Shown: piece by piece, positions 17,041 through 26,230 of the stretch
Position numbering within the stretch: position 1 is the stretch's first letter
Layout of the letters: the number at the start of each line of letters is the position of its first letter
From: Photobacterium piscicola
Lineage (GTDB): Bacteria > Pseudomonadota > Gammaproteobacteria > Enterobacterales > Vibrionaceae
Length of the DNA: 64,000 bases
Direction: 5' to 3'
Assembly: GCF_900166965.1 (NCBI RefSeq)
Contig: NZ_FUZI01000004.1
Span: 310,001-374,000 of the forward strand
Notes under the pieces: generated by a model
What the model was told of the DNA's origin: nothing
The model's input: the letters and a program-made list of their open reading frames with translations, nothing else
Databases searched by the model: none
Made by a program: the position numbers and the translations under genes

Positions 17041-18563
17041 GAAGTCACCTTTACATATTGATATTTAAAATAATTTAGTATTTTCAAAGCTTCTTTTCTT
17101 TTATAGTTTAGTAATATAAATAATATATTGGGGAGCACAATGCATAACAATATACTTATAAAAAATTGGAATAGTGAATTTATTATAACCGTCGTTATTT
17201 CATCTACTATAATTTTAGTTATTACTGCAATTATAAAAAATGATAATGATAGAAACACCAACTTCTTATAATATTCTAATGGCGATTTTTTAAATAAATA
17301 TTTATATACTACATATGGTCTATGCCATAATGGAACAAATAAACTTGATAATAGCGTCCCTAACAACACACCTGTAATACCAAGTGATTTAACCAATATT
17401 AATGATATGATTAAATTTACAGCTCCTTGAATTAATGGGGAGTACTTATCTTGAGTATATATTCCTCCTGCGGACTTCACAGCACCCAATGACGCTCTAG
17501 GCCCCAGTAAAAACAAATTAACAGCAATTAAAATCACAACAGTATTATTTAATAAAAAATCATCATTCAACCACAGAGAAATAAAAGGTTGAGCTAAAAT
17601 ATAAAAACAAATACTACCCCAACCAAATAACCAACATGACATAAAATCAACAGTATCAAATACTTCTTCTGAGCGCTCTATACTTTCGGTAGCAATAACA
17701 TTTCCTAAGCTTGCGATTGACGAGTTAATTATCAAGGCAAACAGTGAAATTACAATTCCGATGATCATAGCGTAATTAGAGTACACTCCAAGTGCAGCAA
17801 CTCCAATAAACGATGATATAATTAAGTTATCAGTACCATTAACTGATATGTCACCCAGCTTATGCATCATCATTGCTTTTACATTTTTCTTTATTACACT
17901 TAACTCACTACTACAAATTCTATTATCATTAAACTGAATATAATCATATTCTTTATCTATATATCTATTTATAAAAACATTCTCAAAAAACTTGACAAAC
18001 AACTGAATAACTAATGCAAATACAAAACTATTCATAATCAATAAGCAAATAATACGAAGTGAAATGTCTGATATTTGAGATACTGTTGTAAAAGGAACTA
18101 ATTTATATTCTTTTTGGTCTGCTATTATCAAAGTTCTTTTATATCCCCAAAAATATGTCAGAGAACTATTAAAAAGAAACAATATAAAGATTAGATATAT
18201 ATTTTCAAGACTTGATGTACTCGGTATTAGAATGTGAATAAATGGCATAAAACCAATACCGAGTATTAAAACACCAATTCCAATATAACGATATACCTTT
18301 TTGTAAAATTGAATTAATGCATTAACTTTTTCTTTATCGTTAATAGAAATTGGTTTATATAGACTAAAAGCTATTGCTTGTCCAACTCCTAATTCTGCTA
18401 ATGAAAGAATCATTAAAATATTTGTATAAACAGCGTTCAAACCAAGATATTCAACACCTAATGTTTGTATAAAAACAGTTCGATATATGAATGTCAGCAT
18501 AATAGTAATTATCATATTAGCTGAAGAAAACATGGCATTTTTTATAGTACTTTTTGTACGCAT
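17028..18563 (-). CDS. wzx: Polysaccharide repeat-unit flippase (Wzx-like)
   Basis: A 511-residue inner-membrane protein with about fourteen hydrophobic segments, the topology of MOP-superfamily Wzx/PST exporters that flip undecaprenyl-linked repeat units to the periplasm. The N-terminus (STIKNAMFSSANMIITIMLTF) and the pair YRTVFIQTLGVEYLGLNAVY near residue 30 are typical of the family. ATG at 18563 has GAG about eight bases upstream and fits the family start; an in-frame TTG lies upstream at 18584. It overlaps the next glycosyltransferase. Low G+C. Confidence 0.85.
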   Translation of the reverse strand: MRTKSTIKNAMFSSANMIITIMLTFIYRTVFIQTLGVEYLGLNAVYTNILMILSLAELGVGQAIAFSLYKPISINDKEKVNALIQFYKKVYRYIGIGVLILGIGFMPFIHILIPSTSSLENIYLIFILFLFNSSLTYFWGYKRTLIIADQKEYKLVPFTTVSQISDISLRIICLLIMNSFVFALVIQLFVKFFENVFINRYIDKEYDYIQFNDNRICSSELSVIKKNVKAMMMHKLGDISVNGTDNLIISSFIGVAALGVYSNYAMIIGIVISLFALIINSSIASLGNVIATESIERSEEVFDTVDFMSCWLFGWGSICFYILAQPFISLWLNDDFLLNNTVVILIAVNLFLLGPRASLGAVKSAGGIYTQDKYSPLIQGAVNLIISLILVKSLGITGVLLGTLLSSLFVPLWHRPYVVYKYLFKKSPLEYYKKLVFLSLSFFIIAVITKIIVDEITTVIINSLFQFFISILLCIVLPNILFILLNYKRKEALKILNYFKYQYVKVTSWGS

Positions 18564-18639
18564 ATCATACTCAATAGTAAACAAATTGAAGAGTAAAATT
18601 CATCCATAAATATTCCTAATTATTACTGAGTCTCGGCTA

Positions 18640-18676
18640 GTTTAAACAACCGCTCTGATATCGGTGCTGTTTAAAC
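18640..18676. promoter_or_regulatory. Compound inverted repeat downstream of rfbC
   Basis: GTTTAAACA and TGTTTAAAC flank an inner ACCG/CGGT stem in the gap between rfbC and the flippase. No U-run follows on the minus strand. It marks the junction between the conserved rhamnose genes and the variable gene set. It could be an RNA processing or pausing site. Confidence 0.45.
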
Positions 18677-18750
18677 ACTTGAGTAAATAAATCAAACATT
18701 CTGATTTTATTAGATGATATAGGTGTCTTATAGCATTAATTATCAATATA

Positions 18751-19299
18751 TTATAAAAAAATATTTGCAGAAAACTCAACTCCGGCCTTATCTTTATCAG
18801 ACAAAATAGGTAGCTCCTTTCCCAAAGGCCAATTAACGTCTATGACTGGGTCAGCCCATCCCAACGAAACTTCAGACTCTGGACTGTAATAGTTTGTACA
18901 TTTATAAACAAACTCAGCCTCATCACTAGTTACATAAAAACCATGTGCAAAGCCTTCGGGTATCCACAATTGACGTTTGTTTTCAGCAGAAAGATAAACC
19001 CCCACCCATTTACCAAATGTAGGCGAGTCTTTACGAATATCAACAGCGACATCGAACACTTCACCAGAAATAACACGGACTAATTTACCTTGGGTATTTT
19101 TTGTTTGATAATGAAGTCCGCGTAAAATCCCTTTTTTAGATTTAGAGTGATTATCTTGTACAAATTGAGTTGGTTTACCAGTAACTAATTCTTCAAATTT
19201 ATTTTGGTTCCATGTTTCCATAAAGAAACCACGTTCATCACCAAAAACAGCTGGCTCAATAATTTTCACATCTGGAATATCTGTTTCAATAACTTTCAT
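18751..19299 (-). CDS. rfbC: dTDP-4-dehydrorhamnose 3,5-epimerase
   Basis: Third step of dTDP-L-rhamnose synthesis, in the cytoplasm. The 182-residue cupin-fold protein shows PAVFGDERGFFMETWNQNKF, the catalytic histidine in LRGLHYQ near 63, the SGEVFDVAVDIRKDSPTFG strand and the catalytic tyrosine in CTNYYSPESE near 135. Length is normal for the family. It is the last gene of the rfbBADC block, 20 bp after rfbD, and is followed by a compound inverted repeat. Confidence 0.97.
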   Translation of the reverse strand: MKVIETDIPDVKIIEPAVFGDERGFFMETWNQNKFEELVTGKPTQFVQDNHSKSKKGILRGLHYQTKNTQGKLVRVISGEVFDVAVDIRKDSPTFGKWVGVYLSAENKRQLWIPEGFAHGFYVTSDEAEFVYKCTNYYSPESEVSLGWADPVIDVNWPLGKELPILSDKDKAGVEFSANIFL

Positions 19300-19319
19300 T
19301 GCTATTCTCTACATTATAT

Positions 19320-20210
19320 TTAAGCGTAATCACTCAAGTGATTTAATGCTGATTGCCAATCGCTTGCTGGGATATTAAAGACTGTTGTTATTTTTTTAGT
19401 ATTCAACTTTGAATTGCCAGGGCGCTTCGCTGGGGTTGGATATTCTTCAGTTTTAATCCCCTTTACATCAGGAGATTTAACAAAAACGTTTTGTTCAACC
19501 GCTTTATCAAAAATAGCTTGAGCGAATTCACACCAACTAACATGTGGCATACCAGAAAAATGATAAATACCATAATTATTAGAATTAAATGCGTTTTTTG
19601 TATCAGTGATAATTTTAGCTATTTTAATTAATGCTGCCGCAATATCACCAGCATAAGTAGGACCGCCAAATTGATCAGCAACAATACCTAAAGAATCTCT
19701 TTGCTGACCTAGTCGAAGCATGGTCTTTACAAAGTTATTACCATCTTCACCAAATACCCATGCGGTACGTAAAATAATATGACGAGAGCAAGCATTAATA
19801 ACCGCTTCTTCACCCGCTAATTTACTTTCACCATATACACCCTGCGGGTTAACGGTATCAGATTCACTGTACAATCCTTGTTTATCGCCTGCAAAAACAT
19901 AATCTGTTGATATATGTAATATTGCAGCACCAACTTGTTCGGCAGCTTGGGCTAAATACTTAGGACCATCTCGATTAATAGCATAAGATAATTCAACTTC
20001 ATCTTCTGCTTTATCGACAGCAGTATGAGCGGCTGCGTTAATAATAATATTTGGTGAAAAATCTAAGACGGTTTTTATTACCTCTTGCTTAGACGTAATA
20101 TCAAGTTTATCTCTATCAACGGCTAAAAATTCAATCTCAGGGCAAGATTGTAGCTGTTTAACTAAACAGCTACCCACTTGACCATTGCTACCTGTAATTA
20201 ATACTTTCAC
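19320..20210 (-). CDS. rfbD: dTDP-4-dehydrorhamnose reductase
   Basis: Last step of dTDP-L-rhamnose synthesis, NADPH reduction of the 4-keto group. The 296-residue SDR protein has VLITGSNGQVGSCLVKQL, the HISTDYVFAGDKQG segment near 100 and the catalytic YxxxK in VYGESKLAGEEA near 128. FGGPTYAGDIA near 185 is a further family motif. Position between rfbA and rfbC is standard, with 22 and 20 bp spacing. Confidence 0.97.
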   Translation of the reverse strand: MKVLITGSNGQVGSCLVKQLQSCPEIEFLAVDRDKLDITSKQEVIKTVLDFSPNIIINAAAHTAVDKAEDEVELSYAINRDGPKYLAQAAEQVGAAILHISTDYVFAGDKQGLYSESDTVNPQGVYGESKLAGEEAVINACSRHIILRTAWVFGEDGNNFVKTMLRLGQQRDSLGIVADQFGGPTYAGDIAAALIKIAKIITDTKNAFNSNNYGIYHFSGMPHVSWCEFAQAIFDKAVEQNVFVKSPDVKGIKTEEYPTPAKRPGNSKLNTKKITTVFNIPASDWQSALNHLSDYA

Positions 20211-20232
20211 AATGTTTATTCACTTCTTATTT

Positions 20233-21105
20233 TTATTCAGAAACAACACGCATTAAATACTGACCGTATTCATTTTTCATCATTGGTTCAGCTAACAACT
20301 GCACTTGCTCTACAGTTAACCAATCATTACGCCATGCTATTTCTTCTAAGCAGGCAACTTTTAAGCCTTGAATATTTTGTACAGTTTCAACAAATGATGC
20401 TGCTTGTTGCAAGCTCTCATGAGTGCCTGTATCTAGCCATGCAAAACCACGACCTAATAGTTCGACATTAAGTGTTCCATCATTTAAATACATTTCATTT
20501 AATGTGGTAATTTCAAGCTCACCACGATGTGACGGTTTTACTTGCTTTGCCATTTCAACAACACGATTATCATAAAAATATAATCCTGTAACTGCATAAT
20601 TTGACTTAGGTTGTTGCGGTTTTTCTTCAATAGAAATAGCTTTCATATTATTATCAAATTCAACCACACCGAAACGCTCAGGATCATGAACTTGATAACC
20701 AAATACAGTTGCGATTCCTTGTGTTGTTAATTCTTTAGCATGATTTAACTGTTGTCCAAATGACTGACCATAAAAAATATTATCGCCAAGCACTAAGCAA
20801 ACGCTATCATCACCAATAAACTCTTCACCAATAATAAAGGCTTGCGCTAAACCGTCAGGAGAAGGCTGAATCGCATACTCTAAGTTAATACCAAAATCAG
20901 CACCATTACCTAATAAACGACGAAAACTGTCATTATCTTCAGGCGTAGTGATAATTAAAATATCTTTTATACCTGCCAACATTAATGTTGATAGCGGGTA
21001 AAAAATCATTGGCTTATCGTAAATAGGTAATAATTGTTTAGATACACCACGTGTAATAGGGTAAAGACGTGTACCCGAACCACCCGCTAAAATAATTCCT
21101 TTCAT
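20233..21105 (-). CDS. rfbA: Glucose-1-phosphate thymidylyltransferase
   Basis: First step of dTDP-L-rhamnose synthesis, joining glucose-1-phosphate and dTTP. The 290-residue protein has the nucleotidyltransferase signature [20 protein letters not shown], then DKPMIFYPL, the metal-site aspartate in [10 protein letters not shown] near 107 and [20 protein letters not shown] near 160. I chose ATG at 21105 (MKGII), which fits the family; GTG at 21117 in frame overlaps the rfbB end. The stop of rfbB lies one base upstream, so translation is coupled. Confidence 0.97.
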   Translation of the reverse strand: MKGIILAGGSGTRLYPITRGVSKQLLPIYDKPMIFYPLSTLMLAGIKDILIITTPEDNDSFRRLLGNGADFGINLEYAIQPSPDGLAQAFIIGEEFIGDDSVCLVLGDNIFYGQSFGQQLNHAKELTTQGIATVFGYQVHDPERFGVVEFDNNMKAISIEEKPQQPKSNYAVTGLYFYDNRVVEMAKQVKPSHRGELEITTLNEMYLNDGTLNVELLGRGFAWLDTGTHESLQQAASFVETVQNIQGLKVACLEEIAWRNDWLTVEQVQLLAEPMMKNEYGQYLMRVVSE

Positions 21106-21106
21106 T

Positions 21107-22186
21107 TTATTTCTCACTCTTATTCATTGATGTACCTAAACGTTCAAAGCTATATGAGCCATCTAACACTCGGCTCCACCATTTTTGATTTGCTAAATAC
21201 CACTCAACTGTTTTACGAATACCAGATTCAAACGTTTCAGCAGGTTTCCAGCCAAGCTCACGTGCAATTTTAGAAGCATCAATCGCATAACGGACATCAT
21301 GCCCAGGGCGATCTGTTACGTAAGTAATTAAGTTTTGGTATTCCGTTACACCTTGTGGCTTATTTGGCACTAATTCTTCAAGTAATGAACAAATGGTTTT
21401 CACCACTTCAATATTGGCTTTTTCATTGTGACCGCCAATATTATAGGTTTCACCAATCTCGCCTTTAGTGACTACGGTATAAAGCGCTGATGCATGATCT
21501 TCTACATATAGCCAATCACGAATTTGCATGCCATCACCGTAAACAGGTAGTGCTTTACCGTCTAACGCATTGAGAATAATTAACGGAATCAGCTTTTCAG
21601 GGAAATGGTACGGGCCGTAATTATTTGAGCAATTAGTTACAATCGTTGGTAAACCGTAAGTACGCAGCCATGCACGGACTAAATGATCGCTAGATGCTTT
21701 AGAGGCTGAATACGGACTTGATGGCTCATACGATGTTGTTTCAGTGAACAAGTCATCAGTGCCTTCCAAGTCACCATATACTTCATCGGTTGAAATATGG
21801 TGGAAACGAAATGCCGTCTTATGTGTAATATCTAATTGATTCCAGTAAGCACGTGTCGCTTCTAAAATGGTATAAGTGCCAACAATATTGGTTTCAATGA
21901 ATGCTGCAGGACCATCGATTGAGCGGTCAACATGACTTTCAGCGGCCAAATGCATAACCGCATCCGGTTGATGCTCAGCAAAGACGCGATCTAACTCAGT
22001 GCGATCACAAATGTCCACTTGCTCAAAGGTGTAACGCTCATTATTTTCAACGGTAAGTAATGATTCTAAGTTTCCTGCGTAAGTTAATTTATCAACATTG
22101 ATTACGCTATCTTGAGTATTATTAATAATGTGACGAATAACAGCTGAGCCGATAAAACCAGCACCACCAGTGACCAAAATTTTCAC
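21107..22186 (-). CDS. rfbB: dTDP-glucose 4,6-dehydratase
   Basis: Second step of dTDP-L-rhamnose synthesis. The 359-residue extended SDR protein shows [33 protein letters not shown] near 82, [11 protein letters not shown] near 133 and the YxxxK in [13 protein letters not shown] near 165. The start is a GTG at 22186, which gives the family N-terminus VKILVTGG and has AAGGA ten bases upstream; a longer frame to 22261 is not supported. It is the first gene after the intrinsic terminator that follows wzc. Confidence 0.96.
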   Translation of the reverse strand: MKILVTGGAGFIGSAVIRHIINNTQDSVINVDKLTYAGNLESLLTVENNERYTFEQVDICDRTELDRVFAEHQPDAVMHLAAESHVDRSIDGPAAFIETNIVGTYTILEATRAYWNQLDITHKTAFRFHHISTDEVYGDLEGTDDLFTETTSYEPSSPYSASKASSDHLVRAWLRTYGLPTIVTNCSNNYGPYHFPEKLIPLIILNALDGKALPVYGDGMQIRDWLYVEDHASALYTVVTKGEIGETYNIGGHNEKANIEVVKTICSLLEELVPNKPQGVTEYQNLITYVTDRPGHDVRYAIDASKIARELGWKPAETFESGIRKTVEWYLANQKWWSRVLDGSYSFERLGTSMNKSEK

Positions 22187-22351
22187 AGAAAACGATCCTT
22201 TTTGTTTATAATTACAGCACCAATATTCATCATCCATTGGCACTATTGATGTGAATTTCACGATTTTTCGTGACTCATTTATTGAATAATTTCATCAGGC
22301 CAACTCAGTATTTTTAAGGGCCTGAGACACAAACACTGAAATTTGAGCCAT

Positions 22352-22380
22352 AAAAAAGCACTAGCTATCTCAGCTAATGC
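22352..22380 (-). terminator. Strong intrinsic terminator between wzc and rfbB
   Basis: On the minus strand GCATTAGCT pairs with AGCTAGTGC (nine pairs, one G-U) around a five base loop, followed directly by six U residues. It lies about 355 bp beyond wzc and 166 bp before rfbB. Transcripts starting at the ops-bearing promoter of wza must pass it to reach the sugar genes, unless rfbB has its own promoter. Confidence 0.8.
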
Positions 22381-22434
22381 TTTGTTATGAAACAAGTTTA
22401 GTTATTATTTGGGGTGTTGAGGGAATAGGTCCAA

Positions 22435-22539
22435 TCTAGGGTCTAGGGTCTAGGGTCTAGGGTCTAGGGTCTAGGGTCTAGGGTCTAGGGTCTAGGGTCT
22501 AGGGTCTAGGGTCTAGGGTCTAGGGTCTAGGGTCTAGGG
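22435..22539. repeat. Tandem array of the heptamer TCTAGGG, 15 units
   Basis: Fifteen uninterrupted copies of the 7 bp unit lie between wzc and rfbB. The plus strand has a GGG run every seven bases with four base spacers, which meets the sequence rule for G-quadruplex formation. Each unit junction also holds CTAG, a rare tetranucleotide in most enteric genomes. The region is transcribed on the minus strand if wzc transcripts read this far. Confidence 0.95.
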
Positions 22540-22599
22540 GAAGATTATTCCTTCTCAATCGTCAATCAGTGAAAATATTAACTCTACAACACGTGATAA

Positions 22600-22643
22600 G
22601 TAGATTCCCTATCTCGTTCGTAATCTCACTGTAGGGAATGACG
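22600..22643. repeat. REP-like element, single copy (locus 2)
   Basis: GTAGATTCCCTATCTCG opens the unit and GTAGGGAATGACG closes it, with ATTCCCTA/TAGGGAAT arms. It is preceded by AACTCTACAACACG, the same linker found at the other loci. The rest of the 22187-22732 gap is covered by the heptamer array, the terminator and a purine-rich word near 22700. Confidence 0.8.
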
Positions 22644-22732
22644 ATGGTTAGCTCGAACATTCACTATTAAGAGTGACGAAGGTTTAGGCGCTTTTTCTCG
22701 TACCTAGACCCTCGTCCCTCTAAACCTGTTAT

Positions 22733-24910
22733 CTACTTATTATCACTCGCGTAACTGTAGTTGTAATAACCATAGTTACCGCCATAGGTTGAGCTTGCCT
22801 TGCGAACCACCGCGTTCAGAATACAGCCTTTGACTTCAATACCATTTTGTTCAAAACGGTTTTTAGTCACTTCAATTTCTTTAACAGGGTTTAAACCAAA
22901 ACGCGCCACAATCATGGTTGTGCCTGCATGAGCACCCACAATAGCTGGGTCGGTTACCGCTAGAATTGGCGGGGTATCCACTAACACTAAGTCATAGTTT
23001 TCAGATGCCCAATCCAATAATGTTTTTAAACGCGGATGCATTAATAACTCAGATGGGTTAGGTGGCACTGCGCCACGGGCGATAAAATCAAGGTGTTCAA
23101 CACCAGGTGATTTAACCACTTGCTCAATGGTTTGTTGACCACTTAAGTAATCCGCCAAACCGGGTTTGCTATCAACACACATTTGGCGTTCCATACGACC
23201 TTTACGCATATCGGCATCGATTACTAATACACGCTGTCCGCCTTTGGCCATTACTGCAGCCATGTTAGCAGATACAAATGACTTACCAATACCCGGACTC
23301 GGACCTGAAATCATTACGATATTATTACGCGCTTCCATCATCGCAAAGTGCAAACTGGTACGTAAACTGCGCAGTGCTTCAATCGATAAATCCGCAGGGT
23401 TAGATACTGCTAGTAATGCTTGATTTACTTGTAGTTGCTGTTTTGATTTAAATTTCTTTTCTAAATCGGTTTGCCAATTTGATAATGGAATCGATGCATA
23501 AACAGGTAAACCTAATGCTTCAATTTCATCAGGACTTTCAACACCACGGTGCAATGCTGCGCGTAGAAAAGCAATCGCCACACTTAACATGCCACCTAAT
23601 AAGGTCGCTAATACCACAATTAACGCTTTTTTAGGCTTCACTGCTTGGCTATAAACTTGAGCGGTATCTAATATGCGTACATTACCGACCGTACTGGCTT
23701 TAACAATGTTCAGCTCTTGCACTTTATTAAGCAGTTGCACATAAATCTGTTGATTAACTTCAACATCACGGGTTAAACGTAAAACGGCGCGTTGAGTTTT
23801 TGGTAAGGTCTCAATACGTTTATTTAACCGTTTTTGCTCTTTAATTAATGTTTTACGTTTATCCATTAATGAAAGGTATGCTGGGTGCTCTTTAGTAAAA
23901 CGTTGTGAAATATCGGTTTCTTTAAAGGTTAACTGATTTAGCTGTGATTCCAATGCCACCATGGTTTCAAGGGCTGATTTTGCTTCAAGGCTTAAATCAA
24001 CCGATTCATTCTGTTGGCGATAACTATTAAGTTTATCTTCCGCCGCCATTAATTGAATTTTAATTTCAGGTAGATGTTGCTTTAAAAACACTAAGCTATT
24101 TTCAGCTTCTGCTGAGTTGCGCTCTACGTTTTGTAGAAAGTAGTTTTTACTGATGTCATCAACAATCGCTTTAATATCGGCGCGGTTTTCACCGGTCATT
24201 GATAATTGCAAAATCCCGGTTTGTTTACCTTGCTCTGCAACAGCTAAATTACGTTGTAAATGTTGAATCGCATCTAAACGGCTAATTTTTGCTAATGCAA
24301 ACTCAGCACCGTTCACTGCTTGTAAATCGGTAATGAATAGTTGGTAACCATTCACTTGCGCTAACTCACCCACTTTACCGATTAATACTTTGCGGCCATC
24401 ACTGTCGTTTAGTTGATATTGACCTTGCTTGGCATCCGTTACTACGATTTGATAACCGCCTTGTTCACGACCATTTGCAACAGTAAAACGCGAAACATGA
24501 ATAAAGTGTTGCTCGCCCATTAAGCGCGCCCAACCTTTACCGACGACGGGGAAATATTCAGGACTAACGACTGTAGTTAAGTTTAACTTATCAACCGTTT
24601 CACCTAATACCATCCGTGATTTGATGATTTCTGTTTCAGTAGTTGCGCTTGATTCACCGCCACCAAACATATCCGCCATATCACCACCAAGGGCTGGCAT
24701 GCCTGAACTTTTCGCTTCAATCTGAATGAGCGCATCAGCTTTATAAATGGGTGTCGCTAACAATGCATAGCTAATACCGACAATAGCAAAGATAAAGGTA
24801 GTAATAATAATGAACCAACGGTGATCAATTAAAATACCAAACAGTTTACCAATATCGACTTCATCCGTTCCTGGAGAAATATTCGGTTGAGGGTTTTGAG
24901 CAATACTCAT
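22733..24910 (-). CDS. wzc: Polysaccharide co-polymerase with tyrosine autokinase (Wzc/Etk-like)
   Basis: Inner-membrane PCP-2a protein of 725 residues that controls polymer length and export. Residues about 15-130 hold the Wzz domain with a first membrane helix (WFIIITTFIFAIVGISYAL), a coiled-coil periplasmic region follows, and the second helix is near 430. The C-terminal BY-kinase has Walker A SGPSPGIGKSFVSANMA near 535, Walker A' VLVIDADMRKGRM and Walker B VLVDTPP. The tail TYGGNYGYYNYSYASD is a six-tyrosine cluster, the autophosphorylation site. It follows wzb, but a 640 bp repeat-filled gap separates them. Confidence 0.96.
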   Translation of the reverse strand: MSIAQNPQPNISPGTDEVDIGKLFGILIDHRWFIIITTFIFAIVGISYALLATPIYKADALIQIEAKSSGMPALGGDMADMFGGGESSATTETEIIKSRMVLGETVDKLNLTTVVSPEYFPVVGKGWARLMGEQHFIHVSRFTVANGREQGGYQIVVTDAKQGQYQLNDSDGRKVLIGKVGELAQVNGYQLFITDLQAVNGAEFALAKISRLDAIQHLQRNLAVAEQGKQTGILQLSMTGENRADIKAIVDDISKNYFLQNVERNSAEAENSLVFLKQHLPEIKIQLMAAEDKLNSYRQQNESVDLSLEAKSALETMVALESQLNQLTFKETDISQRFTKEHPAYLSLMDKRKTLIKEQKRLNKRIETLPKTQRAVLRLTRDVEVNQQIYVQLLNKVQELNIVKASTVGNVRILDTAQVYSQAVKPKKALIVVLATLLGGMLSVAIAFLRAALHRGVESPDEIEALGLPVYASIPLSNWQTDLEKKFKSKQQLQVNQALLAVSNPADLSIEALRSLRTSLHFAMMEARNNIVMISGPSPGIGKSFVSANMAAVMAKGGQRVLVIDADMRKGRMERQMCVDSKPGLADYLSGQQTIEQVVKSPGVEHLDFIARGAVPPNPSELLMHPRLKTLLDWASENYDLVLVDTPPILAVTDPAIVGAHAGTTMIVARFGLNPVKEIEVTKNRFEQNGIEVKGCILNAVVRKASSTYGGNYGYYNYSYASDNK

Positions 24911-24994
24911 TAAGTAAAGATTCCGATGTTAAATTTTTAAGAAGATGAGGAAGAGCCAAAGCATCATCCAAAAGTTAAATATGGTTTACAGCGC

Positions 24995-25526
24995 GTGGTT
25001 AGTAGATTTCCTATCGCTCTCATAACTTCACTTAGCCCATTATTCGTCATCTCGGAAGAGAGGGACGAGCTATCCGTGATCTACTCACCACGTCATTAAG
25101 CTTTAAAGAAGCCAGTGAATTCAATAACTCTACAACACGTGGATAGCAGATTCCCTATCGCCCTCGCGGGCATTCACTGTAGGGAATGACGGAGGGTTAT
25201 GATCGAGCGTTAAAGAAGCCAGTGAATTAAATAACTCTACAACGCGTGGATAGTAGATTCCCTATCGCCCTCGCGGGCATTCACTGTAAGGAATGACGTA
25301 GGGTTATAATCGAGCTTTAAAAAATCTATTAAATTCAATAATTCTACAACACGTGGATAGCAGATTCCCTATCGCCCTCGCGGGCATTCACTGTAGGGAA
25401 TGACGGAGGATTATGATCGAGCGTTAAAGAAGCCAGTGAATTCAATAACTCTACAACGCGCGGATAGCAGATTCCCTATCGCCCTCGCGGACATTCACTG
25501 TAGAAAATGACGGAGGGTTAGCATTC
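24995..25526. repeat. REP-like cluster 3 with a 107 bp unit in four tandem copies, inside the wza-wzb-wzc operon
   Basis: ATTCCCTATCG starts at 25150, 25257, 25364 and 25471, an exact 107 bp period. Each unit carries a CCCTCGCGGG inner palindrome, GGAATGACG and a linker with CCAGTGAATT and ACTCTACAACGCG. A degenerate pair of units occupies about 24995-25108. The block fills the 24911-25554 gap between wzb and wzc; nothing coding is visible there. Confidence 0.92.
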
Positions 25527-25554
25527 ACTCTAAGGAATAACTGACGTTAGAAAG

Positions 25555-25995
25555 TTACAATTTCTTCGCCCACGCTGTTGCAGCTTGATCAATTAAATCA
25601 TAAGCATGATCAAAGGCTTCTTTACTTAGTCGATAAGGATCGGGAATATCCTGCTGACCAATCCATTGTCCAAACAACATCGTTTTTCCGCGAGCTTCTG
25701 GCGCAATGCTGGTTACTGCGTCGATATGGCCTTTTTCCATCACTAGAATTAGATCAAAGTCACGGCATAAATCGCTGCTAAGTTGCTGTGCTTGGTGACC
25801 TTCAAGAGAATAACCATGAGTAAGTGCCACTTCAGCTGCCATTTTATCGGCAGGTTTGCCCGCTAAACCACTTTTTGCAGTGCCAACACCCGCTGAGGCG
25901 ATATGTTTATTCGGTAGTTTTGCTTGCAGAATACGTTCGCCAGACGGTGAACGACAGATGTTACCCACACAAACAACAAGAATTTTATTGAACAT
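25555..25995 (-). CDS. wzb: Low molecular weight protein tyrosine phosphatase (Wzb/Etp-like)
   Basis: Cytoplasmic phosphatase of 146 residues that dephosphorylates the Wzc kinase. The P-loop CVGNICRSPSGER begins at Cys9 with Arg15, and the general acid aspartate is in DIPDPYRLSKEAFDHAYDLI near 115. ATG at 25995 gives the family N-terminus MFNKILVVC; the frame runs on upstream through purine-rich repeat text and that part is not believable. The ribosome binding site is weak. Located between wza and wzc as usual, but with long repeat-rich spacers on both sides. Confidence 0.94.
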   Translation of the reverse strand: MFNKILVVCVGNICRSPSGERILQAKLPNKHIASAGVGTAKSGLAGKPADKMAAEVALTHGYSLEGHQAQQLSSDLCRDFDLILVMEKGHIDAVTSIAPEARGKTMLFGQWIGQQDIPDPYRLSKEAFDHAYDLIDQAATAWAKKL

Positions 25996-25999
25996 AGGA

Positions 26000-26225
26000 A
26001 TAGGGTTCGAGTAAATAGGGTTTAAGGGACGAGGAAGAGCAGGAGCAAGCAAAAGCAAAAATAAGGGTTTAAGGGACGAGGGACTGAGGAATATAAAGAT
26101 CAGGAACGCGATTTTTAGGGACGAGGGAACAATGTTTGCTTGTTACTCTTCCTATTTTTACCTTCTTTTCCTGTTATTCCTATTCTTACCAGCCCTTACC
26201 TTCTTTTCCTTTTTTCCCTTCCTCA
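26000..26225. repeat. Purine-rich word, three copies, followed by a pyrimidine tract
   Basis: GGGTTTAAGGGACGAGGAAG at about 26008, GGGTTTAAGGGACGAGGGAC at about 26066 and TTTTTAGGGACGAGGGAAC at about 26112 lie between wza and wzb. They are followed by a CCTTTTCC-rich tract up to the wza stop. On the sense strand of the operon the same region reads C- and T-rich. Confidence 0.75.
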
Positions 26226-26230
26226 AATCA

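Noticed and set aside
22435-22539. Heptamer array considered as a CRISPR array
   Set aside because: There are no spacers; the unit is 7 bp and fully tandem.
25100-25526. 107 bp tandem blocks considered as a CRISPR or integron array
   Set aside because: Repeats cover the whole unit without unique spacers, no cas genes or integrase are nearby, and attC-like sites are not seen.
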